From positions 1 to 46,827 of the forward strand of contig CBRG010000114.1 of the NCBI GenBank assembly GCA_000470535.1: a DNA stretch of 46,827 bases, written 5' to 3'. Within the stretch, counting starts at the first letter, position 1; each line of letters starts with the position of its first letter. The translations under genes were made by a program, and so were the position numbers. Below, piece after piece: positions 8,555 to 17,204 of this stretch. Source of the DNA: Streptomyces sp. AW19M42 (GTDB lineage Bacteria > Actinomycetota > Actinomycetes > Streptomycetales > Streptomycetaceae). Below the pieces are notes generated by a model. That model was not told the origin of the DNA and made no database searches. It saw nothing but the letters and a program-made list of their open reading frames with translations.

Positions 8555-9496
8555 TCAGCGGCACAGCTTCGCCTCGTGCTCCGCGTGCCCGCTCGGCTCC
8601 AGCTGGAAGGTGCAGTGTTCGACGTCGAAGTGGTCGCCGAGGCAGCCCCGAAGCTCGTGCAGGAGCTTCTCGTGCCCGATCGAGTCGAGCAGCTCCTGGT
8701 GCACCACCACATGGGCGGAGAGCACCGGCATGCCGGAGGTGATCGTCCAGGCATGGAGGTCGTGGACGTCCAGCACCCCCGGCAGTGCCGTGATGTGGTC
8801 GCGCACCTCACCCATCTCGACACCCTTGGGCGCCGACTCCAGCAGGACGTTCAGCGTCTCCCTGAGCAGCTTCACCGTACGAGGAACGATCATGAGGCCG
8901 ATGAGCAGCGAGGCGATCGGGTCGGCGGCCTGCCAGCCGGTGGCCAGGATGACGCCCGCCGAGATCAGCACGGTCACCGAACCGAGGGTGTCCGCGAGTA
9001 CCTCCAGATAGGCGCCCCGGACATTGAGGCTGTCCTTCTGCCCGCGCATCAGCAGCGACAGCGACACCATGTTCGCCACCAGGCCGACCAGGGCGAAGGC
9101 GATCGTCAGCCCGCCCCTGGTGTCGGCCGGGCTGACGAAGCGCTCCACCGCCTCGAACAGGAGGTAGCCGCCGACCCCGAGCAGCAGCAGACAGTTGGCC
9201 AGCGCGGCGAGGATCTCGGCGCGGGCGTAGCCGAAGGTGCGGTTGGGCCCGGCCGGTCTGTTGGCGAAGTGGATCGCCAGCAGGGCCATGCCCAGACCGA
9301 GCGCGTCGGTCGCCATGTGGGCCGCGTCGGCGATCAGCGCCAGGGAGCCGGAGAGCAGCCCGCCGGCGATCTCCATGACCGTCACCGTGAGCGTGATGCC
9401 CAGCGCTATCCGCAGCCGCCCCCGGTACGCGGCGGCCGCCGTGCCGGTCGGTGCGGGGCCGCCGTGCGTATGTCCGTGGTCGTGCCCAGCCCCCAT
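8555..9496 (-). CDS. Cation diffusion facilitator (CzcD/ZitB-like metal exporter)
   Basis: A 313-residue transporter with a His-rich N-terminus (GHDHGHTHGG), about six membrane helices and a C-terminal cytoplasmic domain. Zn/Co-type metal-site motifs are visible in helices 2 and 5 (LIADAAHMATDALG and LADTLGSVTVLIS). The C-terminal domain contains VLDVHDLHAWTITSGMPVLSAHVVV, the usual CDF dimerisation and metal-sensing fold. It probably exports Zn(II) or Co(II) in exchange for protons. ATG 9496 has GGGAGG upstream. The region upstream carries paired CAGTGAAC boxes that may be regulatory. Confidence 0.92.
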   Translation of the reverse strand: MGAGHDHGHTHGGPAPTGTAAAAYRGRLRIALGITLTVTVMEIAGGLLSGSLALIADAAHMATDALGLGMALLAIHFANRPAGPNRTFGYARAEILAALANCLLLLGVGGYLLFEAVERFVSPADTRGGLTIAFALVGLVANMVSLSLLMRGQKDSLNVRGAYLEVLADTLGSVTVLISAGVILATGWQAADPIASLLIGLMIVPRTVKLLRETLNVLLESAPKGVEMGEVRDHITALPGVLDVHDLHAWTITSGMPVLSAHVVVHQELLDSIGHEKLLHELRGCLGDHFDVEHCTFQLEPSGHAEHEAKLCR

Positions 9497-9542
9497 GGGG
9501 ACGCCTCCCGGTCGTCGCGCGGACCCGGAGGCGTTTCGCCCC

Positions 9543-9595
9543 GGGCAATGCCAGTGAACTACGGGCGGGGGGTATCGGGCAACACGGCAGTGAAC
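9543..9595. repeat. Two GGGCAA...CAGTGAAC boxes upstream of the metal exporter
   Basis: GGGCAA followed after 3 bases by CAGTGAAC (9543-9559) recurs as GGGCAA followed after 5 bases by CAGTGAAC (9577-9595). The copies are 34-36 bases apart. They sit about 50-100 bases upstream of the CDF start in its promoter region. Such spacing could serve a metal-responsive regulator, but I recognise no known box. Confidence 0.3.
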
Positions 9596-9609
9596 ACCGT
9601 TGCCAACTA

Positions 9610-9641
9610 CTCTGACCTGCGGTAATGCTCGCAGGTCAGAG
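9610..9641 (-). terminator. Perfect 12-bp hairpin downstream of galE
   Basis: CTCTGACCTGCG and its exact complement CGCAGGTCAGAG flank an 8-base loop. It lies 25 bases past the galE stop on the same strand, so it probably terminates galE. Confidence 0.65.
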
Positions 9642-9665
9642 CGGCGGACGGCCCGGCGGTACAGC

Positions 9666-10649
9666 TCACGGAGCAGGCGGGGCGGGGTGGTGCAGCAGCC
9701 AGCCCCGCCAGGCGGACTCGACCATCTCGCGGACCCCGCGCCGGGCCGCCCAGCCCAGTTCCCCGGAGATCCGGTCGCAGGACGCGACCGCCTTCGAGGC
9801 GTCCCCGGGCCGCCGCGGCTCGAACTCGGGCTGCCGCTCCAGACCGGTGACCTCCGCCACCAGAGCGGCCAGCTCGCGCACCGAGACACCCTCGCCGCGA
9901 CCGATGTTGACGGTCAGGTCCCCGGGGCCCTCCTGGGCGGCGAGCCGCCGGGCGACGGCCAGGTGCGCGTCGGCCAGATCGGCCACGTGGATGTAGTCGC
10001 GGATGCAGGTGCCGTCCGGCGTCGCGTAGTCGTCACCGAAGATCAGCGGGGCCTCGCCCCGGGTCAGCCGGTCGAAGAACATCGGGATCACGTTGAAGAC
10101 GCCGGTGTCGGAGAGCTCCGGCGCCGCCGCGCCCGCCACGTTGAAGTAGCGCAGGCAGCCGGTGGACAGCCCGTACGCCCGCCCGGCGGCCCGCACCAGC
10201 CACTCCCCGGCGAGCTTGGTCTCCCCGTACGGGTTGATCGGGGCGCAGGGGGCCTCCTCGGTGATCAGCTCCGCCTCCGGTACGCCGTACACCGCGGCCG
10301 ACGAGGAGAACAGGAAGCTCCGTACCGCGGCGGCCGCGGCGGCTTCCAGGAGGACGGTCAGCCCGCCGATGTTCTCCCGGTAGTACAGGAGCGGCTTCTC
10401 GACGGACTCGCCGACCTGCTTCTTCGCCGCGAGATGGATCACACCGGTCACCGCGTGCTCCGCCAGCACCCGGTCCAGCAGTGCGCGGTCGGCCGTCGAG
10501 CCCCGGACCAGCGGGATCTCGGCCGGCAGCCGGTCCGGGTTGCCGGACGAGAGGTCGTCGAGAACGACCACCCGCTCACCCGCCCCCTTCATGGCCCGCA
10601 CCACATGTGCTCCGATATATCCCGCTCCGCCTGTGATCAGCCATGTCAT
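9666..10649 (-). CDS. galE: UDP-glucose 4-epimerase-like NAD-dependent sugar epimerase
   Basis: A 327-residue extended short-chain dehydrogenase. The N-terminal Rossmann motif is MTWLITGGAGYIGAHVV. The catalytic triad regions are visible (FLFSSSAAVYGVP and the YxxxK in INPYGETKLAGEW). Later come CLRYFNVAGAAA and CIRDYIHVADLADAH, typical of GalE. It would interconvert UDP-glucose and UDP-galactose for glycan synthesis. It is divergent from the phospho-alcohol/glycosyltransferase run beginning at 10915, so it may supply sugar nucleotides to it. That link rests on neighbourhood only. Confidence 0.9.
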   Translation of the reverse strand: MTWLITGGAGYIGAHVVRAMKGAGERVVVLDDLSSGNPDRLPAEIPLVRGSTADRALLDRVLAEHAVTGVIHLAAKKQVGESVEKPLLYYRENIGGLTVLLEAAAAAAVRSFLFSSSAAVYGVPEAELITEEAPCAPINPYGETKLAGEWLVRAAGRAYGLSTGCLRYFNVAGAAAPELSDTGVFNVIPMFFDRLTRGEAPLIFGDDYATPDGTCIRDYIHVADLADAHLAVARRLAAQEGPGDLTVNIGRGEGVSVRELAALVAEVTGLERQPEFEPRRPGDASKAVASCDRISGELGWAARRGVREMVESAWRGWLLHHPAPPAP

Positions 10650-10914
10650 GCGCGCCACCCTAACGACCCGATCCGCTCTCTCCCGCGCACCGGCTCCGCA
10701 GGGCCGCCCGACCACGTTTTGTCAGTGGAGGCCGCCATCGACGATGATGATCGCGGGCGGCGCCGCATGATCCCGGCCCGCCCGGAACGGAGCATAAACG
10801 GGCAGTGAACTCCCGCTTCCGTTCATCCGATAGCCTCTGCCGACATGCCGCCGGCCCGCATCGGGGCCGTACTGTCGCGCGCCGACCCGTGTCAGCACCA
10901 AGGAGTGAGTTCGT

Positions 10915-12747
10915 CTGTCGACCGCCATTCTCACAGGTGCTCCCGAGCCCGGATCGTCCATCGAGGACGATCTGCGGTCACTCGGCTTCGATGTACAGGC
11001 CGCCGCCGATGTCAGTGAGGCCGCGCGGCTGCTGTCCGTCGTCCCCGCCGACAGCCGGGTCGCGCTCGTCGACTCCCGCTTCGTCGGCCATGTCCACGCC
11101 CTGCGGCTCGGACTGACCGACCCCCGCTACCCCGCCGTCACCGTGCCCGGCGTGCTCACCGTGCAGCCCGAGGCGCGTGCCGCCCTGGTCCAGGCCCTGG
11201 GCAGCACCAGCGCGGCGGACGGCGGCGGCGTCCCCGCCGGCCCGCCCGGCGACACCGTCACGGTCACCGACCGCACCGTGCCCGGCCGGCTCGCCGTCGC
11301 CATGGACACCGGGGGCACCGTGGTGCAGCGACTGGAGCTCGGCTCGCTCGTCGCGGCCGTCCCGGCCGACGAGGCCGCCCGCGCCGCCGCGCTCGCCTCG
11401 GTCGCCGCCGTCGACGACGAGGCGATCCGGCTGCGGAGCGCCGTGAAGGCCCGCGACGGCTTCTTCACCACGTACTGCATCAGCCCCTACTCGCGCTACA
11501 TCGCCCGCTGGTGCGCGCGCCGGGGATTCACCCCGAACCAGGTCACGACGGCATCGCTGCTGACCGCCCTGATCGCGGCCGGCTGCGCGGCCACCGGCAC
11601 CCGCGGCGGATACGTCGCCGCCGGACTGCTGCTCCTCTTCTCCTTCGTCCTGGACTGCACCGACGGGCAGCTCGCCCGCTACTCGCTCCAGTACTCGACG
11701 ATGGGCGCCTGGCTCGACGCCACCTTCGACCGCGCCAAGGAGTACGCGTACTACGCGGGCCTCGCACTCGGCGCGGCCCGGGGCGGCGACGACGTCTGGG
11801 TACTGGCGCTCGGCGCGATGGTGCTCCAGTCCTGCCGCCACGTCATCGACTTCTCGTTCAACGAGGCCAACCATGACGCGGTGGCGAACTCCAGCCCCAC
11901 GGCCGCTCTCTCCGACAAGCTCGACAGCGTCTCCTGGACGGTGTGGCTGCGCCGGATGATCGTGCTCCCGATCGGTGAGCGCTGGGCGATGATCGCCGTA
12001 CTGACCGCGTTCACCACGCCCCGGATCGTCTTCTACGCGCTGCTCGTCGGCTGCGCCTTCGCGGCCTGCTACACCACGGCAGGCCGGCTGCTGCGCTCGC
12101 TGACCCGCAAGGCCCGGCGCACGCCCCGGGCCGCGCAGGCACTCGCGGACCTCGCGGACTCCGGCCCGTTCGCCCAGCTGGTGGCGGCGGTCAGCCCCCG
12201 GATCCCGGGCTCCTGGACCGCCCCGGTGCTGGCGGTCGTCGGGGCGGGCGCGCTGATCGCGGCCTCGCTCCAGCAGCCGTTCGGCAGCCGGCAGATGATC
12301 GTCGCCGCGGTCTTCTACACGGTCTGCTCCGGCATAGCCGTCGCCCGCCCGCTCCTGGGCGCACTCGACTGGCTCGTACCCCCGGTCTTCCGGGCGGCCG
12401 AGTACTGCACGGTCCTCGCGCTGGCCGCCCGCAGTGACATCGACGGGGCGCTTCCCGCGGCCTTCGGGCTCGTATCGGCGGTCGCCTACCATCACTACGA
12501 CACGGTGTACCGCATCCGAGGCGGCACCGGCGCGCCGCCCCAGTGGCTGGTGCGCACGATCGGCGGGCACGAGGGCCGGGTCCTGGTGGTGGCCGTGCTC
12601 GCGGCCGTACTCACCGGAGCCTCGGGTTTCACCGTGGCACTCACCGCTCTCGCAGTGGCCGTGGCACTGGTCGTGCTGGTGGAGTCCATCCGCTTCTGGG
12701 GGTCCTCCGGGGCACCCGCCGTTCACGACGAAGGAGAAGCCGCATGA
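10915..12747 (+). CDS. CDP-alcohol phosphotransferase fusion (DUF5941-type), probable CTG start
   Basis: A 610-residue membrane protein. Residues 1-170 form a soluble alpha/beta region (TAILTGAPEPGSSIEDDLRSLGF onward). The CDP-alcohol phosphotransferase motif is complete: D247, D250-G251, A254-R255, G264, D268 and D272. Several membrane helices follow in the C-terminal half, which resembles DUF5941. The family moves a phospho-alcohol from a CDP-activated donor. In frame, translation is open only after a TGA at 10906. The only start near AAGGAG (10900-10905) is CTG 10915, 9 bases away; the next is GTG 11143, which would remove half of the N-terminal domain. The stop overlaps the next gene as ATGA. 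Confidence 0.8.
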   Translation: MSTAILTGAPEPGSSIEDDLRSLGFDVQAAADVSEAARLLSVVPADSRVALVDSRFVGHVHALRLGLTDPRYPAVTVPGVLTVQPEARAALVQALGSTSAADGGGVPAGPPGDTVTVTDRTVPGRLAVAMDTGGTVVQRLELGSLVAAVPADEAARAAALASVAAVDDEAIRLRSAVKARDGFFTTYCISPYSRYIARWCARRGFTPNQVTTASLLTALIAAGCAATGTRGGYVAAGLLLLFSFVLDCTDGQLARYSLQYSTMGAWLDATFDRAKEYAYYAGLALGAARGGDDVWVLALGAMVLQSCRHVIDFSFNEANHDAVANSSPTAALSDKLDSVSWTVWLRRMIVLPIGERWAMIAVLTAFTTPRIVFYALLVGCAFAACYTTAGRLLRSLTRKARRTPRAAQALADLADSGPFAQLVAAVSPRIPGSWTAPVLAVVGAGALIAASLQQPFGSRQMIVAAVFYTVCSGIAVARPLLGALDWLVPPVFRAAEYCTVLALAARSDIDGALPAAFGLVSAVAYHHYDTVYRIRGGTGAPPQWLVRTIGGHEGRVLVVAVLAAVLTGASGFTVALTALAVAVALVVLVESIRFWGSSGAPAVHDEGEAA

Positions 12748-13481
12748 TCGGCCTCGTACTGGCAGCCGGCGCAGGACGGCGCCTGCGCCCCTACACCGAC
12801 ACGCTCCCCAAGGCCCTCGTGCCGGTGGACGGCGAGAAGACCGTCCTCGATCTCACGCTGGCCAACTTCGCGGAGATCGGCCTCACCGAGGTCGCGATCG
12901 TCGTCGGCTACCGCAAGGAAGCCGTGTACGACCGCAAGGAGGAGCTGGAGGCGAAGTACGGGCTCAAGATCGTCCTCGTCGACAACGACAAGGCCGAGGA
13001 GTGGAACAACGCCTACTCCCTGTGGTGCGCCCGCGAGGTCCTCAAGCGCGGCGTGATCCTGGCCAACGGCGACACCGTGCACCCGGTGTCCGTGGAGCGG
13101 ACCCTGCTGGACGCGCGCGGCAAGGGCCAGAAGATCATCCTCGCCCTCGACACGGTGAAGAACCTCGCCGACGAGGAGATGAAGGTCATCACGGAGGAGG
13201 GCAAGGGGGTCCGGCGGATCACCAAGCTGATGGACCCGGCCACCGCCACCGGCGAGTACATCGGTGTCACCCTCATCGAGGCCGAGGCCGCGGAGGAGCT
13301 GGCCGACGCACTCAGGGCGACCTTCGAGCGCGACCCCGACCTCTACTACGAGGACGGCTACCAGGAGCTCGTCGACCGGGGCTTCACCGTCGACGTGGCC
13401 CCCATCGGTGAGGTCACCTGGGTCGAGATCGACAACCACGACGACCTCGCGAAGGGCCGGGAGATCGCGTGCCAGTACTGA
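12744..13481 (+). CDS. Nucleotidyltransferase (phosphocholine-cytidylyltransferase-like)
   Basis: A 245-residue sugar-phosphate/phospho-alcohol nucleotidyltransferase. The nucleotide loop is LVLAAGAGRRLRPYTDTLPKALVPV. LANGDTVH carries the metal-binding Asp, and GEVTWVEIDNHDDLAKG is the typical C-terminal motif of the phosphocholine cytidylyltransferase/NTP-transferase group. It overlaps the preceding CDP-alcohol transferase by 4 bases and the following dehydrogenase by 13 bases. It is therefore likely to make the CDP-activated alcohol used by the two transferases. CTP specificity is inferred from those neighbours, not from a residue I can identify. Confidence 0.85.
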   Translation: MIGLVLAAGAGRRLRPYTDTLPKALVPVDGEKTVLDLTLANFAEIGLTEVAIVVGYRKEAVYDRKEELEAKYGLKIVLVDNDKAEEWNNAYSLWCAREVLKRGVILANGDTVHPVSVERTLLDARGKGQKIILALDTVKNLADEEMKVITEEGKGVRRITKLMDPATATGEYIGVTLIEAEAAEELADALRATFERDPDLYYEDGYQELVDRGFTVDVAPIGEVTWVEIDNHDDLAKGREIACQY

Positions 13482-14530
13482 CCCGGCTCATCCCTTCCCC
13501 GGTCTTCGTCGACATCAGCCGGGGCGCGATGGACGACCTGGCCGGCCTGCTCGCGGACCAGCGGATCTCCGCCTCCGGCAAGCTCGCGATCGCGATCAGC
13601 GGCGGCTCGGGACAGGCCCTGCGCGAGAAGCTCGCACCGGCCCTGCCGGGCGCCGACTGGTACTGCGTGCCGGGCGGCAACATCGACGCCGCCGTGCAGC
13701 TGGCCGACGACATCAAGGGCAAGCGGTACGACGCCGTGGTCGGTCTCGGCGGTGGCAAGATCATCGACGTGGCGAAGTACGCCGCGGCCCGGGTCGGCCT
13801 GCCGCTGGTCTCCGTCGCCACGAACCTGGCCCACGACGGCCTCTGCTCACCCGTCGCGACCCTGGACAACGACAACGGACGCGGCTCCTACGGCGTCCCG
13901 ATGCCGATCGCCATGGTCATCGACCTCTCGGTGATCCGGGAGGCCCCGGACCGCTTCGTGCGCTCCGGCATCGGCGACGCGATCTCCAACATCTCCGCGA
14001 TCGCCGACTGGGAGCTCTCGCACCAGGTCAACGACGAGCAGATCGACGGACTGGCCGCGGCCATGGCCCGTACCGCAGGCGAGGCGGTGCTGCGCCACCC
14101 GGGCACCGTCGCGGACGACGAGTTCCTCACCGTTCTCGCGGAGTCGCTGGTGCTATCCGGCATCGCCATCTCGATCAGCGGCGACACCCGCCCCTCGTCC
14201 GGCGCCTGCCACGAGATCAGCCACGCCTTCGACCTGCTCTTCCCCAAGCGGGCCGCGAGCCACGGCGAGCAGGTCGGCCTCGGCGCGGCCTTCGCCATGC
14301 ACCTGCGCGGAGCCCGCGAGGAGTCGGGGCTCTTCGCGGAGGTCCTGCGCCGGCACGGCCTTCCGGTCCTGCCCACGGAGATCGGCTTCACCGCCGACGA
14401 GTTCGTCCAGGCCGTCGACTACGCCCCGCAGACCCGTCCGGGACGCTTCACGGTCCTGGAACACCTCAGCCTGTCCACCGACCAGATCAGGGACGCGTAC
14501 GCCGACTATGCCAAGACCATCAGTAGCTGA
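13469..14530 (+). CDS. Iron-containing-alcohol-dehydrogenase fold, sn-glycerol-1-phosphate dehydrogenase-like
   Basis: A 353-residue NAD(P)-dependent dehydrogenase. The cofactor loop is GLGGGKIIDVAKYAA (about 92-106). Probable metal ligands are D170 (SGIGDAISN), H248 or H252 (GACHEISHAFD) and H265 (HGEQVG). The HGEQVG and CHEISHAFD motifs and the length fit the glycerol-1-phosphate dehydrogenase/AraM branch better than generic alcohol dehydrogenases. If so, it reduces dihydroxyacetone phosphate to sn-glycerol-1-phosphate, which is the archaeal lipid enantiomer. The GTG start lies inside the preceding gene and the stop inside the next, implying tight translational coupling. The substrate remains inference. 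Confidence 0.82.
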   Translation: MPVLTRLIPSPVFVDISRGAMDDLAGLLADQRISASGKLAIAISGGSGQALREKLAPALPGADWYCVPGGNIDAAVQLADDIKGKRYDAVVGLGGGKIIDVAKYAAARVGLPLVSVATNLAHDGLCSPVATLDNDNGRGSYGVPMPIAMVIDLSVIREAPDRFVRSGIGDAISNISAIADWELSHQVNDEQIDGLAAAMARTAGEAVLRHPGTVADDEFLTVLAESLVLSGIAISISGDTRPSSGACHEISHAFDLLFPKRAASHGEQVGLGAAFAMHLRGAREESGLFAEVLRRHGLPVLPTEIGFTADEFVQAVDYAPQTRPGRFTVLEHLSLSTDQIRDAYADYAKTISS

Positions 14531-15287
14531 ACTTCGTCCGGTCGTTCACCCCCCGGGCGTCAAGGACCGGCGCAGCGGCGAACACTGGGCGGGCCGGATA
14601 TACATGCGCGAGGTCTCGCTGCGTGTGGACCGGTACCTGGTGAACACCAGGATCACACCCAACCAGCTGACGTACCTGATGACCATCGCGGGTGTGCTCG
14701 CCGCTCCGGCCCTGCTCGTTCCGGGCATCACCGGCGCGCTGCTCGGCGTGGTCATGGTCCAGCTCTACCTGCTGCTCGACTGCGTCGACGGCGAGCTGGC
14801 CCGCTGGAAGAAGCAGTTCTCGCTGGGCGGCGTCTACCTGGACCGGGTCGGCGCCTACCTCTGCGACGCCGCCGTGCTGGTCGGCTTCGGCCTGCGCGCC
14901 GCCGACCTGTGGGGCAACGGACGGATCGACTGGCTCTGGGCCTTCCTGGGGACGCTCGCGGCCCTGGGCGCCATCCTGATCAAGGCCGAGACGGACCTGG
15001 TCGGGGTCGCACGGCACCAGGGCGGGCTGCCGCCGGTCAAGGAGGCGGCGTCAGAGCCGCGCTCGTCCGGCATGGCGTTCGCCCGCCGGGCGGCCGGTGC
15101 GCTCAAGTTCCACCGGCTGATCCTGTGCGTCGAGGCCTCGCTGGTGATCCTGGTCGCGGCCGTCCTGGACGCGGTCCGGGACGACCTCTTCTTCAGCCGC
15201 CTCGCGGTCGCGGTGCTGGCCGGCATCGCCCTGCTGCAGACCCTCCTCCACCTCGTGTCGGTCCTGGCATCGAGCAGGCTGAAGTGA
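14508..15287 (+). CDS. Second CDP-alcohol phosphotransferase family protein
   Basis: A 259-residue membrane protein with about six helices. The family motif reads D91, D94-G95, A98-R99, G108 and D112. The position expected to hold the final, catalytic aspartate (116) is alanine; D120 lies one turn further on. It overlaps the preceding dehydrogenase by 23 bases and the following glycosyltransferase as GTGA. It probably transfers a phospho-alcohol to a lipid or glycan acceptor. It could also be a partner of the complete paralogue at 10915 rather than an independent enzyme. Confidence 0.85.
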   Translation: MPRPSVAELRPVVHPPGVKDRRSGEHWAGRIYMREVSLRVDRYLVNTRITPNQLTYLMTIAGVLAAPALLVPGITGALLGVVMVQLYLLLDCVDGELARWKKQFSLGGVYLDRVGAYLCDAAVLVGFGLRAADLWGNGRIDWLWAFLGTLAALGAILIKAETDLVGVARHQGGLPPVKEAASEPRSSGMAFARRAAGALKFHRLILCVEASLVILVAAVLDAVRDDLFFSRLAVAVLAGIALLQTLLHLVSVLASSRLK

Positions 15288-16168
15288 GCACCCCCATGAA
15301 ACTCGGCGCGGTCATCATCACGATGGGCAACCGCCCGGCCGAGCTGCGTGCCCTGCTCGATTCGGTCGCCGCGCAGAAGGGCGACCGGATCGAGGTGGTC
15401 GTCGTCGGCAACGGTTCCCCGGTACCGGACGTCCCCGCGGGCGTGCGCACCGTCGAGCTGCCCGAGAACCTGGGCATCCCCGGCGGCCGCAACGTCGGTA
15501 TCGAGGCCTTCGGCCCTTCCGGCGCCGACGTGGACGCCCTGCTGTTCCTGGACGACGACGGACTGCTGCCGCTCACCGACACCGCCGAGCTGTGCCGGCA
15601 GGCGTTCGAGGCCGATCCCAAGCTCGGCATCATCAGCTTCCGGATCGCAGACCCGGACACCGGGGAGACCCAGCGCCGCCACGTGCCGCGGCTGCGGGCG
15701 GCCGACCCGCTGCGCTCGTCCCGGGTGACGACGTTCCTCGGCGGCGCCAACGCCGTACGCACCCGGGTCATCGCGGAGGTCGGCCCGCTGCCGGGCGACT
15801 TCTTCTACGCGCACGAGGAGACCGATCTGGCCTGGCGGGCGCTGGACGCCGGCTGGCTGATCGACTACCGCGCCGACATGGTGCTGAACCACCCCACCAC
15901 CGCCCCGTCCCGGCACGCCGTCTACCACCGCATGGTGGCCCGCAACCGGGTCTGGCTGGCCCGCCGTAACCTGCCCGCGCCCCTGGTCCCCGTGTATCTG
16001 GGTGTGTGGCTGCTGCTGACCCTGCTCCGCAAGCCGTCCGGCCCGGCGCTCAAGGCCTGGTTCGGCGGCTTCCGGGAAGGCTGGTCGAAGCCCTGCGGAC
16101 CGCGACGCCCCATGAAGTGGCGTACGGTGTGGCGGCTGACGCGACTAGGCCGCCCTCCGGTCATCTGA
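15284..16168 (+). CDS. Glycosyltransferase family 2
   Basis: A 294-residue GT-A-fold glycosyltransferase. It opens GAVIITMGNRPAELRALLDSV, has the acidic metal/nucleotide motif LLFLDDDGLLP, and continues with GANAVRTRVIAEVG and FFYAHEETDLAWRALDAGW, a typical acceptor-side motif. The C-terminal hydrophobic stretch (PVYLGVWLLLTLLR) suggests membrane association. Start taken as GTG 15284, which overlaps the upstream stop as GTGA; ATG 15296 is possible. Donor and acceptor are unknown. Its place between the phospho-alcohol genes and the exporter implies a role in the exported product. Confidence 0.88.
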   Translation: MSTPMKLGAVIITMGNRPAELRALLDSVAAQKGDRIEVVVVGNGSPVPDVPAGVRTVELPENLGIPGGRNVGIEAFGPSGADVDALLFLDDDGLLPLTDTAELCRQAFEADPKLGIISFRIADPDTGETQRRHVPRLRAADPLRSSRVTTFLGGANAVRTRVIAEVGPLPGDFFYAHEETDLAWRALDAGWLIDYRADMVLNHPTTAPSRHAVYHRMVARNRVWLARRNLPAPLVPVYLGVWLLLTLLRKPSGPALKAWFGGFREGWSKPCGPRRPMKWRTVWRLTRLGRPPVI

Positions 16169-16274
16169 GAGGCTCGCCCCTGGGAGCATGAGGCGTATTT
16201 TTCTTTTCGGGACCTGTCCGCCCTGAGACGCGCCCGCGACTGGCTGCGCATTTTGAATACGAGAGTCTTATCTG

Positions 16275-17204
16275 GTGAGTGACACAACCCATGATGGTGC
16301 GGTCGCGCTGAGCACCCCGCCATCGGCAGACGACGGCCTGAGCTCGGCCGAGCTGGCCGCGAAGTACGGTCTGACGGTGAGCGGAGCCCGGCCGGGGCTC
16401 TTCGAGTACGTGCGCCAGCTGCGCGGGCGACGCCACTTCATCATGGCGTTCTCCCGGGCGAAGCTGACCGCTCAGTACAGCCAGGCGAAGCTGGGCCAGC
16501 TGTGGCAGGTGGCCACCCCGCTCCTGAACGCCGCGGTCTACTTCATCATCTTCGGCCTGATCCTCGGCACGAAGCGGGGGATTCCGCAGGATGTCTTCAT
16601 CCCGTTCCTGGTGACCGGGGTCTTTGTCTTCACCTTCACCCAGAGCTCCGTGATGGCGGGCGTCCGGGCCATCGCCGGCAACCTCGGCCTGGTCCGCGCG
16701 CTGCACTTCCCCCGTGCCTCGCTGCCCATCTCCTTCTCGCTGCAGCAGCTCCAGCAGTTGCTGTACTCGATGATCGTGCTGGTCGCGGTGACGGTCGGTT
16801 TCGGCAGCTACCCGCGGCTCTCGTGGCTGCTGGTGGTCCCCGCCCTGGTGATGCAGTTCTTCTTCAACACCGGCCTGGCGCTGATCATGGCGAGGCTCGG
16901 TGCCAAGACCCCCGACCTGGCGCAGCTGATGCCGTTCATCATGCGAACCTGGATGTACGCGTCGGGCGTCATGTTCTCCATCCCGGTGATGCTCGCGGAC
17001 AAGCCGTCCTGGATCGCTGATGTGCTGCAGTACAACCCCGCGGCCATCTACATGGACCTGGTCCGGTTTGCGATGATCGATGGCTACGGCTCCGAGAACC
17101 TGCCGTCGCACGTCTGGCTGGTCGCGCTCGCCTGGGCGCTCCTGGTGGGCATCGCGGGATTCGTGTACTTCTGGAAGGCAGAGGAACGGTACGGCCGTGG
17201 CTGA
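16275..17204 (+). CDS. ABC-2 type exporter permease (TagG/Wzm-like)
   Basis: A 309-residue permease. An amphipathic N-terminal region is followed by about six membrane helices (NAAVYFIIFGLILG; VFIPFLVTGVFVFTF; LLYSMIVLVAVTVGFG; LLVVPALVMQFFFNTGLALI; FIMRTWMYASGVMFSIPV; LVALAWALLVGIAGFVYFW). The pattern fits the polysaccharide and teichoic acid export family. The stop overlaps the ATPase gene by 8 bases. A 106-base gap containing ttttgaatac separates it from the glycosyltransferase, so it may have its own promoter. It would move a lipid-linked glycan across the plasma membrane. Confidence 0.9.
   Translation: MSDTTHDGAVALSTPPSADDGLSSAELAAKYGLTVSGARPGLFEYVRQLRGRRHFIMAFSRAKLTAQYSQAKLGQLWQVATPLLNAAVYFIIFGLILGTKRGIPQDVFIPFLVTGVFVFTFTQSSVMAGVRAIAGNLGLVRALHFPRASLPISFSLQQLQQLLYSMIVLVAVTVGFGSYPRLSWLLVVPALVMQFFFNTGLALIMARLGAKTPDLAQLMPFIMRTWMYASGVMFSIPVMLADKPSWIADVLQYNPAAIYMDLVRFAMIDGYGSENLPSHVWLVALAWALLVGIAGFVYFWKAEERYGRG

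Noticed and set aside
10978..12726. 582-residue open frame on the minus strand
   Set aside because: Antisense to the CDP-alcohol transferase fusion, with a Gly/Arg/Asp-rich translation and no motif.
11143..12747. GTG 11143 as the start of the CDP-alcohol transferase
   Set aside because: It would remove a plausible N-terminal domain that begins directly after a good AAGGAG. It also has no ribosome site of its own.
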